This document shows positions 23,795 to 34,861 of a DNA stretch of 64,000 bases, piece after piece. The notes under the pieces were generated by a model. It saw nothing but the letters and a program-made list of their open reading frames with translations, made no database searches and had not been told where the DNA came from. Location: the NCBI GenBank assembly GCA_012031875.1, contig JAAUSZ010000002.1, positions 1 through 64,000 of the forward strand, read 5' to 3'. Numbering within the stretch: the stretch's first letter is position 1; each line of letters opens with the position of its first letter. The position numbers and the translations under genes were made by a program. Source of the stretch: Desulfobacula sp. (GTDB lineage Bacteria > Desulfobacterota > Desulfobacteria > Desulfobacterales > Desulfobacteraceae).

Positions 23795-25328
23795 AGCACT
23801 CGAAAAACGGGTCCGGGAACTGGAAAGGGCCGGGAAAGAGCACCAACAAATGGCGGCTCGGTACGAAACCCTTGTCCAAACCACCTTCAGCGGGTTCTGG
23901 ATAGTGGGTGCGGACGGAAGGATACTGGAGGCCAATGAGGCCTGTTGCAGTATGTACGGTTATACCCAAAACGAATTGCCGGGCATGCACATTTCAGACA
24001 TTGAGGCCGCCGAAAGCGCCGATGAAACGGAGCGCCATATTCAAACCATCATCGAACAGGGATCGGACCGTTTTTTGACCCGGCACCGGAGGAAAGACGG
24101 CTCTCTCATCGATGTCGAGATCAGCACCACTTATCTCAGGGAAGATCCGGGACGGTTTTATTCATTTCTGGAAGACGTGACCCAGCGCCTGAGAAACGAA
24201 AAACGGTTCAAGGAACTGGCGGAAATGATGCCGGAAACCATTTTCGAAATTGATTTGCAGGGCCGCCTGACTTTTATCAACCAAAGGGCCTTTGATCTGT
24301 TCGGCGCCGGCCGGGAAGAATTTGAAAAAGGCATTCATGTAATGGATTTTGTTCATGAGAAAGACAGGGAACGGGTCCTTGCCAATATGGGGAAGATTCT
24401 GAACGGTGAAAACCCCGGGGTGACGGAATATGAAATGTGCAAAAAGAACGGCGGCTCTTTTCCGGCCCTGTTTCATTCTTCGGTTATCCTTCATGATGGT
24501 AAACCTGACGGATTCAGAGGGTTTCTGATTGATATGACGGAAAAAAAGCGCACCCAGGAGATTCTTATCCAAAATGAAAAAATGATGTCCATCGGCGGCC
24601 TGGCCGCCGGCATGGCCCATGAAATCAACAATCCCCTGGCCGGCATGATCCAGAACGCCCAGGTGGTCATGAACCGGTTGTCCATGGATCTGCCGGCCAA
24701 TGAAAAAGCCGCGGCTGCATCCGGGACCAATCTGAAGGCCGTAAAAACCTATATGGAAAAAAGGGAAATCCTTCAAATGCTCGGCCATATTCATTCCGCC
24801 GGCCGCCAGGCCGCGGAAATCGTTCAGAACATGCTGAGTTTTTCAAAAATGAAGGCCCCGGTCAAAAGCCTCCGGGCTTTACCGGAACTCGTTGAAAACA
24901 CGATTGATATATTGCAGAAAGGGTATGACCTCAAGAAAGTGAAGATCATCCGGGACTTTGACCCGGACCTGCCCGGGGTCCCCTGTGAAGGCAATAAGAT
25001 TCAGCAGGTCATCCTGAATATTGTTAAAAACAGCATGGAGGCGGCCGCCGGGCCTACAGGGCGGCCAAAGGACCTGACCCTGCGGTTCCGGTTGAAAAAT
25101 GAAATCAATTGGGTGCGCCTGGAGATTGAGGATAATGGGCCGGGAATGGATGCCGGGATCCGCAAGCGGATCTTTGAACCGTTTTTTACAACCAAGAGCG
25201 TTGATCAAGGAACCGGTCTCGGCTTGTCCATCTCTTATTTTATCATCGTGGAGGATCATAAGGGCGAAATGGAAGTGGAATCGTCTCCGGGAAAGGGGAC
25301 GACATTCATCATCAGGCTTCCGGTCTGA
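23772..25328 (+). CDS. PAS-PAS sensor histidine kinase
   Basis: MSIGGLAAGMAHEINNPLAGMIQNAQVV H-box; EIEDNGPGM...[20 protein letters not shown]. Confidence 0.95.
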   Translation: MARKPTYEALEKRVRELERAGKEHQQMAARYETLVQTTFSGFWIVGADGRILEANEACCSMYGYTQNELPGMHISDIEAAESADETERHIQTIIEQGSDRFLTRHRRKDGSLIDVEISTTYLREDPGRFYSFLEDVTQRLRNEKRFKELAEMMPETIFEIDLQGRLTFINQRAFDLFGAGREEFEKGIHVMDFVHEKDRERVLANMGKILNGENPGVTEYEMCKKNGGSFPALFHSSVILHDGKPDGFRGFLIDMTEKKRTQEILIQNEKMMSIGGLAAGMAHEINNPLAGMIQNAQVVMNRLSMDLPANEKAAAASGTNLKAVKTYMEKREILQMLGHIHSAGRQAAEIVQNMLSFSKMKAPVKSLRALPELVENTIDILQKGYDLKKVKIIRDFDPDLPGVPCEGNKIQQVILNIVKNSMEAAAGPTGRPKDLTLRFRLKNEINWVRLEIEDNGPGMDAGIRKRIFEPFFTTKSVDQGTGLGLSISYFIIVEDHKGEMEVESSPGKGTTFIIRLPV

Positions 25329-25358
25329 CCTTTTATTTATCATGTAAAGGGGAGCAAT

Positions 25359-26249
25359 ATGTCTGAGAATTTGGTGCAGAGAATCGCAGAACTTGAAACT
25401 GAGCGAAAAAAGCACCTTCTGGCGAAAAAACGGCTGAAGGCCCACCTGGAAAAGGCCAGGTCCACACTTCAGAATTATTTGAACGAATCCAGAATCCGGG
25501 AAAACGAGATCAGGGGATTTTTAAAGGGCGCCAGGGCTGTTCTGGCGGCCGCGGATTTTAAAACAACGGCCCGGCAAGTGTTTGATATCTGTTCCGAGAT
25601 CATTGGGGCCACCTCGGGTTATATTGCCCTGCTGTCCGAGGCCGGGGACGAAAACGAAGTCTTGTTTCTGGAGGCCGGAAACCTGCCCTGCACGGTTGAT
25701 CCGGAACTGCCCATGCCCATCCGGGGATTGAGGGAAACCGCTTACCGGACCAGTTCCACCGTTTATGACAATGATTTTATGAATTCCGACTGGGTCAAAT
25801 TCATGCCCGAAGGCCATGTATGGCTCGGCAATGTCATGTTCGCACCCCTGGTGATAGAGGGAAAAACCGTGGGCATCATGGGCCTTGCCAATAAGAGCAC
25901 GGATTTTACGGAAAATGACGCCCGGATCGCCGGCGGATTCGGCGAGCTGGCCGCCATCGCCCTTCAGAACAGCCGAAATTTGGATCTGCGGGATATGGCT
26001 GAAAAGCGGAATGCCGATCTGATCCGGGAACTCCGCCAGGCCCTGGCCAATGTAAAACAGTTGAGCGGGCTTCTGCCCATCTGCTCCCACTGCAAAAAAA
26101 TCCGGGATGACAAAGGATACTGGAACCAGATTGAGGATTATATTGACCAGCATTCTGAAGCCAGTTTCAGCCATGGCATCTGCCGGGACTGCGCCAAAAA
26201 GTATTATCCGGATTTTGATTTATACGGGGATACAAACAATGAGACATAA
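25359..26249 (+). CDS. GAF domain protein with C-terminal CxxC...CxxC module
   Basis: GAF central region; C-term LLPICSHCKKIRDDKGYWNQIEDYI...FSHGICRDCAKKYYPDF. Confidence 0.88.
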   Translation: MSENLVQRIAELETERKKHLLAKKRLKAHLEKARSTLQNYLNESRIRENEIRGFLKGARAVLAAADFKTTARQVFDICSEIIGATSGYIALLSEAGDENEVLFLEAGNLPCTVDPELPMPIRGLRETAYRTSSTVYDNDFMNSDWVKFMPEGHVWLGNVMFAPLVIEGKTVGIMGLANKSTDFTENDARIAGGFGELAAIALQNSRNLDLRDMAEKRNADLIRELRQALANVKQLSGLLPICSHCKKIRDDKGYWNQIEDYIDQHSEASFSHGICRDCAKKYYPDFDLYGDTNNET

Positions 26250-29200
26250 GGCCCGGGGAAGATCTGTAACGCTTCACATTTTAAATGCCGGCAGGGGCCT
26301 TATAGGAATTATGACGGCTGTTCTGGTCTTGGTCGTTTTTTATCCATACCGAACCGGCCTCATCCGGGGACACCCTTCAGGAAGTCAAGGTGGGTGTCTA
26401 TGATTTCAAACCCTTATCCTTTCAGGATACGGATGGAAAGGCCAGGGGATTTTTCATCGACATCCTGGAGGATATGGCAAAAAAGGAAAAATGGTCGCTC
26501 ACCTATGTTTTCGGCGGTTTTAACCAATGCCTGTCCCGGTTGAAAAACGGAGACATCGACCTGATTGCAGGCATTGCCTATTCAGATGAACGGGCCACAG
26601 CCTTTGAGTTTACCCGGGAACACCTTTTTGTCATTTGGGGGGAAATTTACACGTCCCCCAAAAGCCCGGTCAAGACCATCCTGGATCTGGAAGGCAAAAG
26701 TATCGGCCTGGTGAAAGGGGCCCTGGTCAACAATGAGCTGAAAACCCTTCTGGAAGGCTTCGGAATATCGGCCCGGTTCCAGGAATATGAAGACTATGAA
26801 GCGGTTTTGCAGTCTTTGGATGCTTCTGCCGCCGATGCCGGGGTATTCACCAATCTCTATGGCTCCCGGTTTCTCGGCGCCCATCCCGTGGCCCGGACCC
26901 AGATTTTCTTTGCCCCCACCCCATTGCGGTTTGCCGCCGGAAAGAACACCGGTTCAAACCCGATTTCAGGAATTGCCGCCGTGGAAACCCTGGACCGTTA
27001 TTTTTCCGGATACCGGGCAGACGTCCATTCGGTTTACCACCGAGCCTATGATTTGTGGATAGAGCCGGCAGGCATGCCCGTGCCTGTCCCAAAAGTATTC
27101 ATGCCAACCTGGGCCTATGGATTATTTTTTGCCCTCGCGGTTCTTTCTCTTCTTTTGATGGGGTTTAACCGGCTGTCAAAACGGCGGGTAAACATCAAAA
27201 CCCGTGAATTGAAACAAAGCCGTGACCTGCTCCGGATTCAGACAACGGCCCTGCGGACCGGCGAAGCCGCCTTGAAAAGGCAGGCCTATTTTCTGCAAAA
27301 AGCCCAGGAGATTGGATGTATCGGGACCTGGGAACTGGATATCCGGAAAAATGAACTGACCTGGACCCAAGAGAATTATAAGATTTTCGGGCTGTCCCCG
27401 GGAACGCCGCTTACCTATGAAACCTTTCTGAACTGTGTCCACCCCGATGACAGAGCGTATGTGGACCGGAAATGGAAGGCGGCATTTCTCAAGAAACCCT
27501 ATGATATCGAGCACCGGCTGATGGTGGACGGCAGGGTGAAATGGGTGAGGGAAAAGGCGGAGCTTGAATTCAACGAGGCGGATGAATGTGTCCGGGGGAT
27601 CGGGTTTACCCAGGATATTACCGAGCGCAAAATTTCGGAGATCCAGGTCCGGGAGGCCGTTGACCGGTTTAAAAAAGTATTTGACAGCCAGTTTGATGCG
27701 ATTTTCGTGTTGACCGCGGACGTCCCGGCCATGGTCCTGGAGTGTAACCAGGCCGCCGTTGATATTTTCGGTTATGCTCCCTCGGACCTGATCGGGAAGC
27801 CGGTGGACCAACTGCATGTGGACAGGTCCCATCTGGAGCGGTTCCAGATCCAATTGCATTCATCGATTCAACAGCAAGGCTATCTCAAGCAGTTTGAATT
27901 TTCAATGAAGCGAAAGGACGGTGCTATTTTCCCTTCGGAGCACACGGTGGTGGAAATGAAAGCGGATTCCGGCGAGCGGACCGGCTGGATCAGTATGGTC
28001 CGGGATCTTTCGCATATCAAAAAGACGGAATCGGCCCTCATCGAGAGCGAGCGCATCCACCGCGCCCTGATCCAAAGCCTGCCCGACGTGGTGATGCGTT
28101 TTGACCGGGAAGGGCGGCATCTGTTTGTCTCTGAAAACGTCGGCCGGGTGGTGGATCTTCAGGCGGAAGACTTCATCGGCAAGACCCATCGGGAACTGGG
28201 ATTTCCCGAGAAGCAGTGCAGGTTCTGGGAAGAGACCATCCAGAAGGTGTTTGACAGCGGTACCCCCCTTGAGACGGAATTCATGTTTGAGGGAAAATCA
28301 GGGCCTGCAATCCACAACTGGCGTCTTGTGCCCGAAGGGCAACGGCCGGAAAAGATTGAGTCCGTTCTGTCGCTCAGCCGTGATATCACCGGCCAGCGCC
28401 GGGCAGAGCGGAATTACAGGACATTATTTCAGGAAATGCTGGACGGTTTTGCCCTGCACGAGATCCTCTGCAACCCGGCCGGAGAGCCGGTGGACTATCG
28501 CTTTCTATCCGTCAACCCGGCCTTTGAGCGGATGACCGGCCTCAGGGCGGAAGAAATTGCAGGCCGGACGGTCCTGGAGGTTCTGCCCGGCACCGAGCCC
28601 CACTGGATTCAGACTTACGGCAAGGTTGCCCTTACCGGAGAACCGGTATTGTTCGAAAACTATTCTGCTGATTTGAACAAGTATTTTGAGGTGAGGGCCT
28701 TTCAGCCTTTCTCCAATCAATTTGCCTGCATTTTTCAGGACATTACCGCGCGCAAACACGCGGAAGCAGAGCAGACAAACCTCCAGGACCGGCTGAACCA
28801 GGCCCAGAAGATGGAATCCATCGGCACCCTGGCCGGCGGTATTGCCCATGATTTTAACAATATCCTGTTTCCCATTGTGGGCCATACCGAGATGCTGATG
28901 GAGGATATTCCGGACAACGGCCCCATCCGCGACAGCCTGAATGAGATCTATGCCGGCGCCCTGCGGGCCAGGGATCTGGTGCATCAGATCCTTTCCTTTT
29001 CCCGGCAGGGAAAGACGGAATTGCAGATGATGAAGATTCAGCCCATCGTTAAAGAGGCCCTGAAACTGATTCGATCCACCATCCCAGCCGGCATCGCCAT
29101 GGTTCAGGACATCCAACCCGGCTGCGGTGCGGTTACGGCGGATCCCACCCAGATCCACCAGATCGTCATGAACCTGGCCACCAATGCCTACCATGCCATG

Positions 29201-29935
29201 GAAGAGAGCGGCGGGGAACTGAAGGTCAGTCTCGCACAAATTCAATGGGACCGGCCGGACCCGGCCTATCCGGATATGGCCCCCGGGCCCTATGCCTGTT
29301 TGAGTGTGGCCGATACCGGCCCGGGAATTCCCCGGGAAATCCGGGATCGGATCTTTGAGCCGTTTTTTACCACCAAGGAAAAGGGAAAAGGAACGGGAAT
29401 GGGACTGTCCGTGGTTCACGGGATTGTGAAGGCCATGAACGGGGCGGTTCAGGTGTTGAGTGAGCCGGGGCGGGGGACTGAATTCCGGATTTATCTGCCG
29501 GTGGTCGGCAAGGATGCTGAAAAAAAAGAATCGCTGACGCGTGAAGCCCTGCCGGGCGGATCGGAAAAGGTGCTGCTGGTGGATGATGAGGAAGCCATCA
29601 TTGCCATGGAACGGCAGATGCTGGAGCGCCTCGGCTATGAGGTCACCCCCTGTTCCGGCAGCATGGAAGCTCTGGAAATTTTTAAGGCTCATCCGGACCA
29701 ATTTGACATAGTCATTTCAGACATGGCCATGCCCAACCTGTCCGGCGATAAACTGGCCGCCGAATTGACCTGCATCCGCCCGTCCATTCCGGTCCTTTTG
29801 TGTACCGGATTCAGCGAAACCCTGACCGAAGATCGAATAGAATCCCTGGGCATCAGGGGCCTGGTATTAAAACCGGTCATCATGAAGGACCTGGCCTTGA
29901 AAATACGGGAAGTCCTGGGGAAGGGGAGGGGATAG
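26239..29935 (+). CDS. SBP_bac_3 (periplasmic binding)-TM-multi-PAS hybrid histidine kinase with REC; frameshift in T6 tract 26336-26341
   Basis: Signal-peptide segment in frame of ORF 26107-26403 joins ORF 26390-29935 by removing one [32 protein letters not shown]-terminal REC. Confidence 0.92.
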
Positions 29936-29937
29936 GC

Positions 29938-32454
29938 ATGTCTTCCATTCTGATCGAGATGCTGAACAATGCGGCGCTTTTAATCATGTTGAGTCTCTTG
30001 TACGATATGCCGGGAATCAGGGCCAGAGATCCGGAAACCGCCTTTTCCAGGCAGGTTTTCATCGGCTTTTTAACGGGCCTTGCCGGTATCGCCGTCATGC
30101 TCAATCCCATGCATTTCGGAGAGGGCATTGTTTTTGATACCCGGTCCGTCCTTTTGAGCATATCCGGGCTTTTTTTCGGAACCGTCCCTGTCATTTTCGC
30201 CGTGATCATGACCGCGGCTTTTCGCCTGTTCATGGGCGGCGCCGGGGCATGGACCGGTGTGGCCGTCATTGCCACATCCGGGGGTATCGGACTCGTGTGG
30301 CGGTATCTGGGCCGCGACAGAAAAGAGAGGATTACCACAGGCGGTTTGTATCTGATGGGGCTTGCCGTTCACGGGGCCATGCTGCTCTGGATGCTGTCCC
30401 TGCCCTTTCAGACGGCCAAAAAGGTGCTTTCCGCCATCAGCCTTCCGGTGTTACTGATATTTCCCACGGCAACCGTAATGCTGGGCTGGATCATGAAAAA
30501 CCGGGGGTCCCGCCAACGGTCGGAAGAGGATTTGAGGCAGAGCCGGACCAGATACGAGAAGGCTCAGAAAATGGGAAAGGTCGGCAACTGGGAATATAAT
30601 ATCCAAACCACTGAATTCTGGGGGTCTGATGAGGCCAAACGGATTTATGGGTTTGATCCGGATCAGGACGGGTTTACCACCGAGGAAGTGGAGACCTGTA
30701 TCCCGGAAAGAGAGCGGGTTCATCAGGCCCTGGTGGACCTGCTGGAAAAGGGCAAGGATTACCATCTGGAATTTGATATCATCACCAAAGATGCCCGGAA
30801 AAGAAAGACCATCGTCTCCATTGCCGAACTGGAAAAAGACAAAGAGGGAAAACCGCTGAAGATTTCCGGCGTCATCCAGGATATCACCATCTCGAAAAAG
30901 GCTGCCGAAGCCCTTCAAAAAAGTGAGGAAAGACTCCGGGCCATTTTCCAGGCCGCCCGGAATGTGTCCTTTATTATTACGGATATTGATGGGCCGGAAC
31001 CCCATATTCTGGAATTCAGTCCCGGGGCTGAGAAAATATTCGGGTATGAGAAGGCCGAGGTCATCGGAAAACCGGTATCCATGCTTCATCTGAAAAGTGA
31101 TGTGGTAAAATTTCCCGAAGCCCAAAAAAGAATGAGAGAAGGAAAAACCGGCTTTTCAGGAGAAACAACCCTGGTCCGGAAATCCGGTGAGCAATTTCCC
31201 GCCCTGTTTTCCACCTATCCCTTGTTTGACAGCCACGGGGAGGTCTATGCCGCACTGGGGGTCAGTTTAGATATCAGTGAAAAGCAGAAGCTTGAGGCCC
31301 AGCTCCTCCAGGCCCGGAAAATGGAGTCTATCGGACGGCTGGCCGGCGGGGTAGCCCATGATTTCAACAATATGCTGAGCATTATCCTGGGCAATACGGA
31401 AATGATCCTGGAAGATATGGGGCCGGACCATCCCCTTGCCGTGAACCTGCGGGAAGTCCATCATGCGGCGCAGCGGTCCGCCAATCTGACCAAACAATTG
31501 CTGGGCTTTGCCCGCAAACAGACGGTTGCGCCCCGGGTGCTGGATCTCAATGATACGGTGGGGGCCATGCTGAATATGCTGAAACGGTTGATCGGGGAGG
31601 ATATTGAACTGGTATGGCGGCCCATGGACAAGCTCTGGCCGGTTTTCATGGATCCGTCCCAGGCGGATCAGATTCTGGTCAATCTGTGTGTCAATGCGCG
31701 GGATGCCATCCAGGGAACCGGCAGGGTGACCATTGAAACGGCCAATATCCGTTTTGATGAAGCCTGGTGCCGCGAGAATCCAGGGTTCAGTCCGGGCGCA
31801 TTCGTCATGATCGCCTTGAGTGACACCGGCTGCGGCATGGACCAAACAACCCTTGACCATTTATTTGAACCCTTTTTTACCACAAAGGCCATGGGCCGGG
31901 GAACAGGTCTCGGCCTGGCCAATGTCTACGGCATTGTAAAGCAGAACAAAGGGTTCATCAAAGTCCACAGCGAATTGGATCAGGGAACAAATTTCAGAAT
32001 CTATCTTCCCTGCCACAGCCAAACGGATTTTCCGGCGGAAAGGCCGGCGCCGGTTCAGGAGACGGACAGGGGCGGGGAAATGATATTGCTGGTGGAGGAC
32101 GAAGAAGCCCTGTTGACGATGACGACCCGGATACTGGAACATCTGGGCTATGCCGTCCTGGCGGCCGCCGGGCCCAAAGAGGCCATCCGCATAGCCCAGG
32201 GCCACGGCCATGACATCCGCCTGCTCATCACCGATGTCATCATGCCGGAAATGAGCGGCCGGGATCTGGCCGATCATTTATCAGCGCTCTACCCGGATCT
32301 CAAATGCCTGTTCATGTCCGGCTATACCGCCGATGTCGTTTCCGACCACGGCATTCTGGATAAGGAGATTGAATTTATTCATAAACCGTTTTCAAAACAG
32401 GAATTATCAGCCAAAATCAGGAAGATTCTGGATGGAGATAAAAATGCAAAATAA
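29938..32454 (+). CDS. LytS-like 5TM receptor / PAS hybrid histidine kinase with REC
   Basis: N-terminal 5TM-LYT-like domain; [35 protein letters not shown]-terminal REC. Confidence 0.92.
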   Translation: MSSILIEMLNNAALLIMLSLLYDMPGIRARDPETAFSRQVFIGFLTGLAGIAVMLNPMHFGEGIVFDTRSVLLSISGLFFGTVPVIFAVIMTAAFRLFMGGAGAWTGVAVIATSGGIGLVWRYLGRDRKERITTGGLYLMGLAVHGAMLLWMLSLPFQTAKKVLSAISLPVLLIFPTATVMLGWIMKNRGSRQRSEEDLRQSRTRYEKAQKMGKVGNWEYNIQTTEFWGSDEAKRIYGFDPDQDGFTTEEVETCIPERERVHQALVDLLEKGKDYHLEFDIITKDARKRKTIVSIAELEKDKEGKPLKISGVIQDITISKKAAEALQKSEERLRAIFQAARNVSFIITDIDGPEPHILEFSPGAEKIFGYEKAEVIGKPVSMLHLKSDVVKFPEAQKRMREGKTGFSGETTLVRKSGEQFPALFSTYPLFDSHGEVYAALGVSLDISEKQKLEAQLLQARKMESIGRLAGGVAHDFNNMLSIILGNTEMILEDMGPDHPLAVNLREVHHAAQRSANLTKQLLGFARKQTVAPRVLDLNDTVGAMLNMLKRLIGEDIELVWRPMDKLWPVFMDPSQADQILVNLCVNARDAIQGTGRVTIETANIRFDEAWCRENPGFSPGAFVMIALSDTGCGMDQTTLDHLFEPFFTTKAMGRGTGLGLANVYGIVKQNKGFIKVHSELDQGTNFRIYLPCHSQTDFPAERPAPVQETDRGGEMILLVEDEEALLTMTTRILEHLGYAVLAAAGPKEAIRIAQGHGHDIRLLITDVIMPEMSGRDLADHLSALYPDLKCLFMSGYTADVVSDHGILDKEIEFIHKPFSKQELSAKIRKILDGDKNAK

Positions 32455-34860
32455 AATTCAGATTCAGGTGCCGGATGCCAAACTGGAAGACTGGCAGGAG
32501 ATGGTTGATATCCTGGCCCGGATTTTTGAGATACCCGCCGCCCTGGTGATGCAGCTCCAGGAGCCGTATATTGAGGTGTTTGTATCCAGCCGCAGCAACG
32601 GCAACCCCTATCATACCGGAGACAGGGAACCGGTTTGGGGATCGGGCCTGTATTGCGAGAGAGTCATTAAGAGCCGGAGCAAGCTTTTGGTGCCCAATGC
32701 CCTGAAGGATGAACACTGGAAAGAGAATCCCGATATCAAATTGAATATGATTTCCTATCTCGGGTTTCCCATTCTTTTGCCCGACGGAAACCCCTTCGGC
32801 ACCATCTGTGTTCTGGACAATAAGGAGAATGCCTATTCTGATGCCTTTGAACAGTTGATGCAGAAATTTCAGCGGTTGATTCAGTCCGACCTTGAAATTT
32901 TATATACAAATCAGAGGTTGGGGGAGAAAAACCGGGAGCTGATGCATGATCTGTCGGAAACCTCTGTGAATATTTATAAAACCATTGTATCTTCCATTTC
33001 GGAACCCATGGCCGTCATTGATGAGAACAACACCTATGTGATGGTCAATTCCGGTTTTGAAAAATTCTGGAATCTGGATAAAACCGAGATCATCGGAAAG
33101 CATGTGCAGGATATTATCGGAACACAAGAATTCAGGGAAATCGTAAAGGAGAGGGCGGACCGCTGCTTAAAAGGAGAGTCTGTCTCCTATGGCATCTGGC
33201 TTCATTCACCAGGTCTGGGCAGGCGATTCGTTCAGCTCCATTACCATCCCTATGGAATCGTTCTGGGTGAAATCTCCGGGCGCATTGCCATCGGCTATGA
33301 TATGACCGAACAAAAGCGGATTGAGCAGGCTTTGCGGGACAAGGAGGAACGGTTCCGGCGGATTATTGAAAATACTAGCGCCGGTTATTTTTTTATTGAT
33401 AAACAGGGAAATTTTCAGCAGGTGAACCAGGCCTGGTTGAAAATCCACGGCTATGATTCCCCGGACGAGGTCATTGGACAGCCTTATACTTTGACCCAGG
33501 TGATCTCCGACCTCCAGGCTGCCGGGCAGAACATGGAAAGGCTTCTCAGCGGAAAGGCCATCGCCACCGGAGAGTTTACCCGAAGGTGTAAGGACGGTTC
33601 CATCGGATATCATAGCTTTTCCGCCCATCCTGTCGTGCAGGGGGGCGATGTCATCGGCCTGGAAGGGTTCATCATTGATATCAATGAGCGAAAACGGGCC
33701 GATGAACAATCCCACCAATTGCGAAAGGCGGAAAGCCTGTCCCGGATGGCCGGCGCCGTGGCCCATCATTTCAATAACCAGCTTACGGTGGTTCTGGGCA
33801 ATCTGGAGATTGCACTGGAGGATCTGCACGAGGACCCCGGAATCCGTAATTGCCTTTTGGCGGCCCTGAAGGCGGCCAAAAGGTCATCGGAGATCAGCGG
33901 GCTCATGTTGACCTATATCGGCCAGGGAATCGATAAAAGCGAGGCCCTGGACCTTTCCAGGCTTGTCCGCCGGCATCTGCCGATAGTCCAGGCCCTCATC
34001 CCCAAAGGCATTGTCCTGGAAACGGATTTCATGTCTTCGGGCCCCATGGTCTTTGCCAATGCCAACCAGGTCCGGATGGCTTTGAATCATTTGATCACCA
34101 ACAGTGTGGAAGCCTTGGGCGGCTGTAAGGGCAGGGTCAGGCTCTCCGTAAGAACCCTCCCGGCAACGGACATCCCCGGGGGCTTGATTGCGCCTACGAC
34201 CTGGAAACCGGTTGACGACACCTATGCCTGCCTGACAGTGGCGGACACGGGATGCGGCATCCCTCAACCGGAAATGCCCAAGCTGTTTGATCCTTTTTTA
34301 CGACCAAATTCACGGGCCGGGGCCTTGGCCTGTCCGTGGTTCTGGGGCTTGTCAAGGTATGGCGGGGAGCCGTCCAGGTGGAGAGCATCAAGGATCAGGG
34401 GAGCACCTTTCGCATCTTGCTGCCGGTTTTTAGCAATGAGGCGCCGGATGCATCTGACAAAGCAGCCAAAATCAAGGAGGCTGAATACAGCGGCCTTATC
34501 CTCATGGTGGATGACCAGGAATCGGTCCGGAAAATGGGGGAGACCCTGCTGAAACGCCTGGGTTTTTCAATCCTGTCTGCGGCCGGCGGAGCCGAGGCCC
34601 TGGATCTCTTCCGCCAACACCAGGGCAAGGTCTGTTGTGCGATCACAGATCTGACCATGCCGGGGTTGGATGGATGGGAAACCCTTGCCGCCTTGCGAAC
34701 GATTCAACCCGGTTTACCGGTTATCCTGGCCAGCGGGTATGAAGAAGCGTTGGCCATGGGCCGGGATGCACCTGAGCAGCCCAATGCATTTTTGCACAAA
34801 CCTTATTCAAAGGCTGAACTGAAGAATGCATTGAGCCGGGCCCTGGAGGAAGAGAAATAA
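32444..34860 (+). CDS. GAF-PAS-PAS hybrid histidine kinase with REC; frameshift in T6 tract 34294-34299
   Basis: GAF, PAS, H-box RMAGAVAHHFNNQLTVVLGNLEIAL; with one T added reads DPFFTTKFTGRGLGLSVV...; ORF 34336-34860 supplies REC. Confidence 0.9.
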
Positions 34861-34861
34861 A

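Noticed and set aside
28505-29701. 398-aa minus-strand ORF opposite the kinase; also 35749-36933, 51204-52253 and 61680-62474 (+)
   Set aside because: Antisense shadows of well-supported genes; no recognisable family
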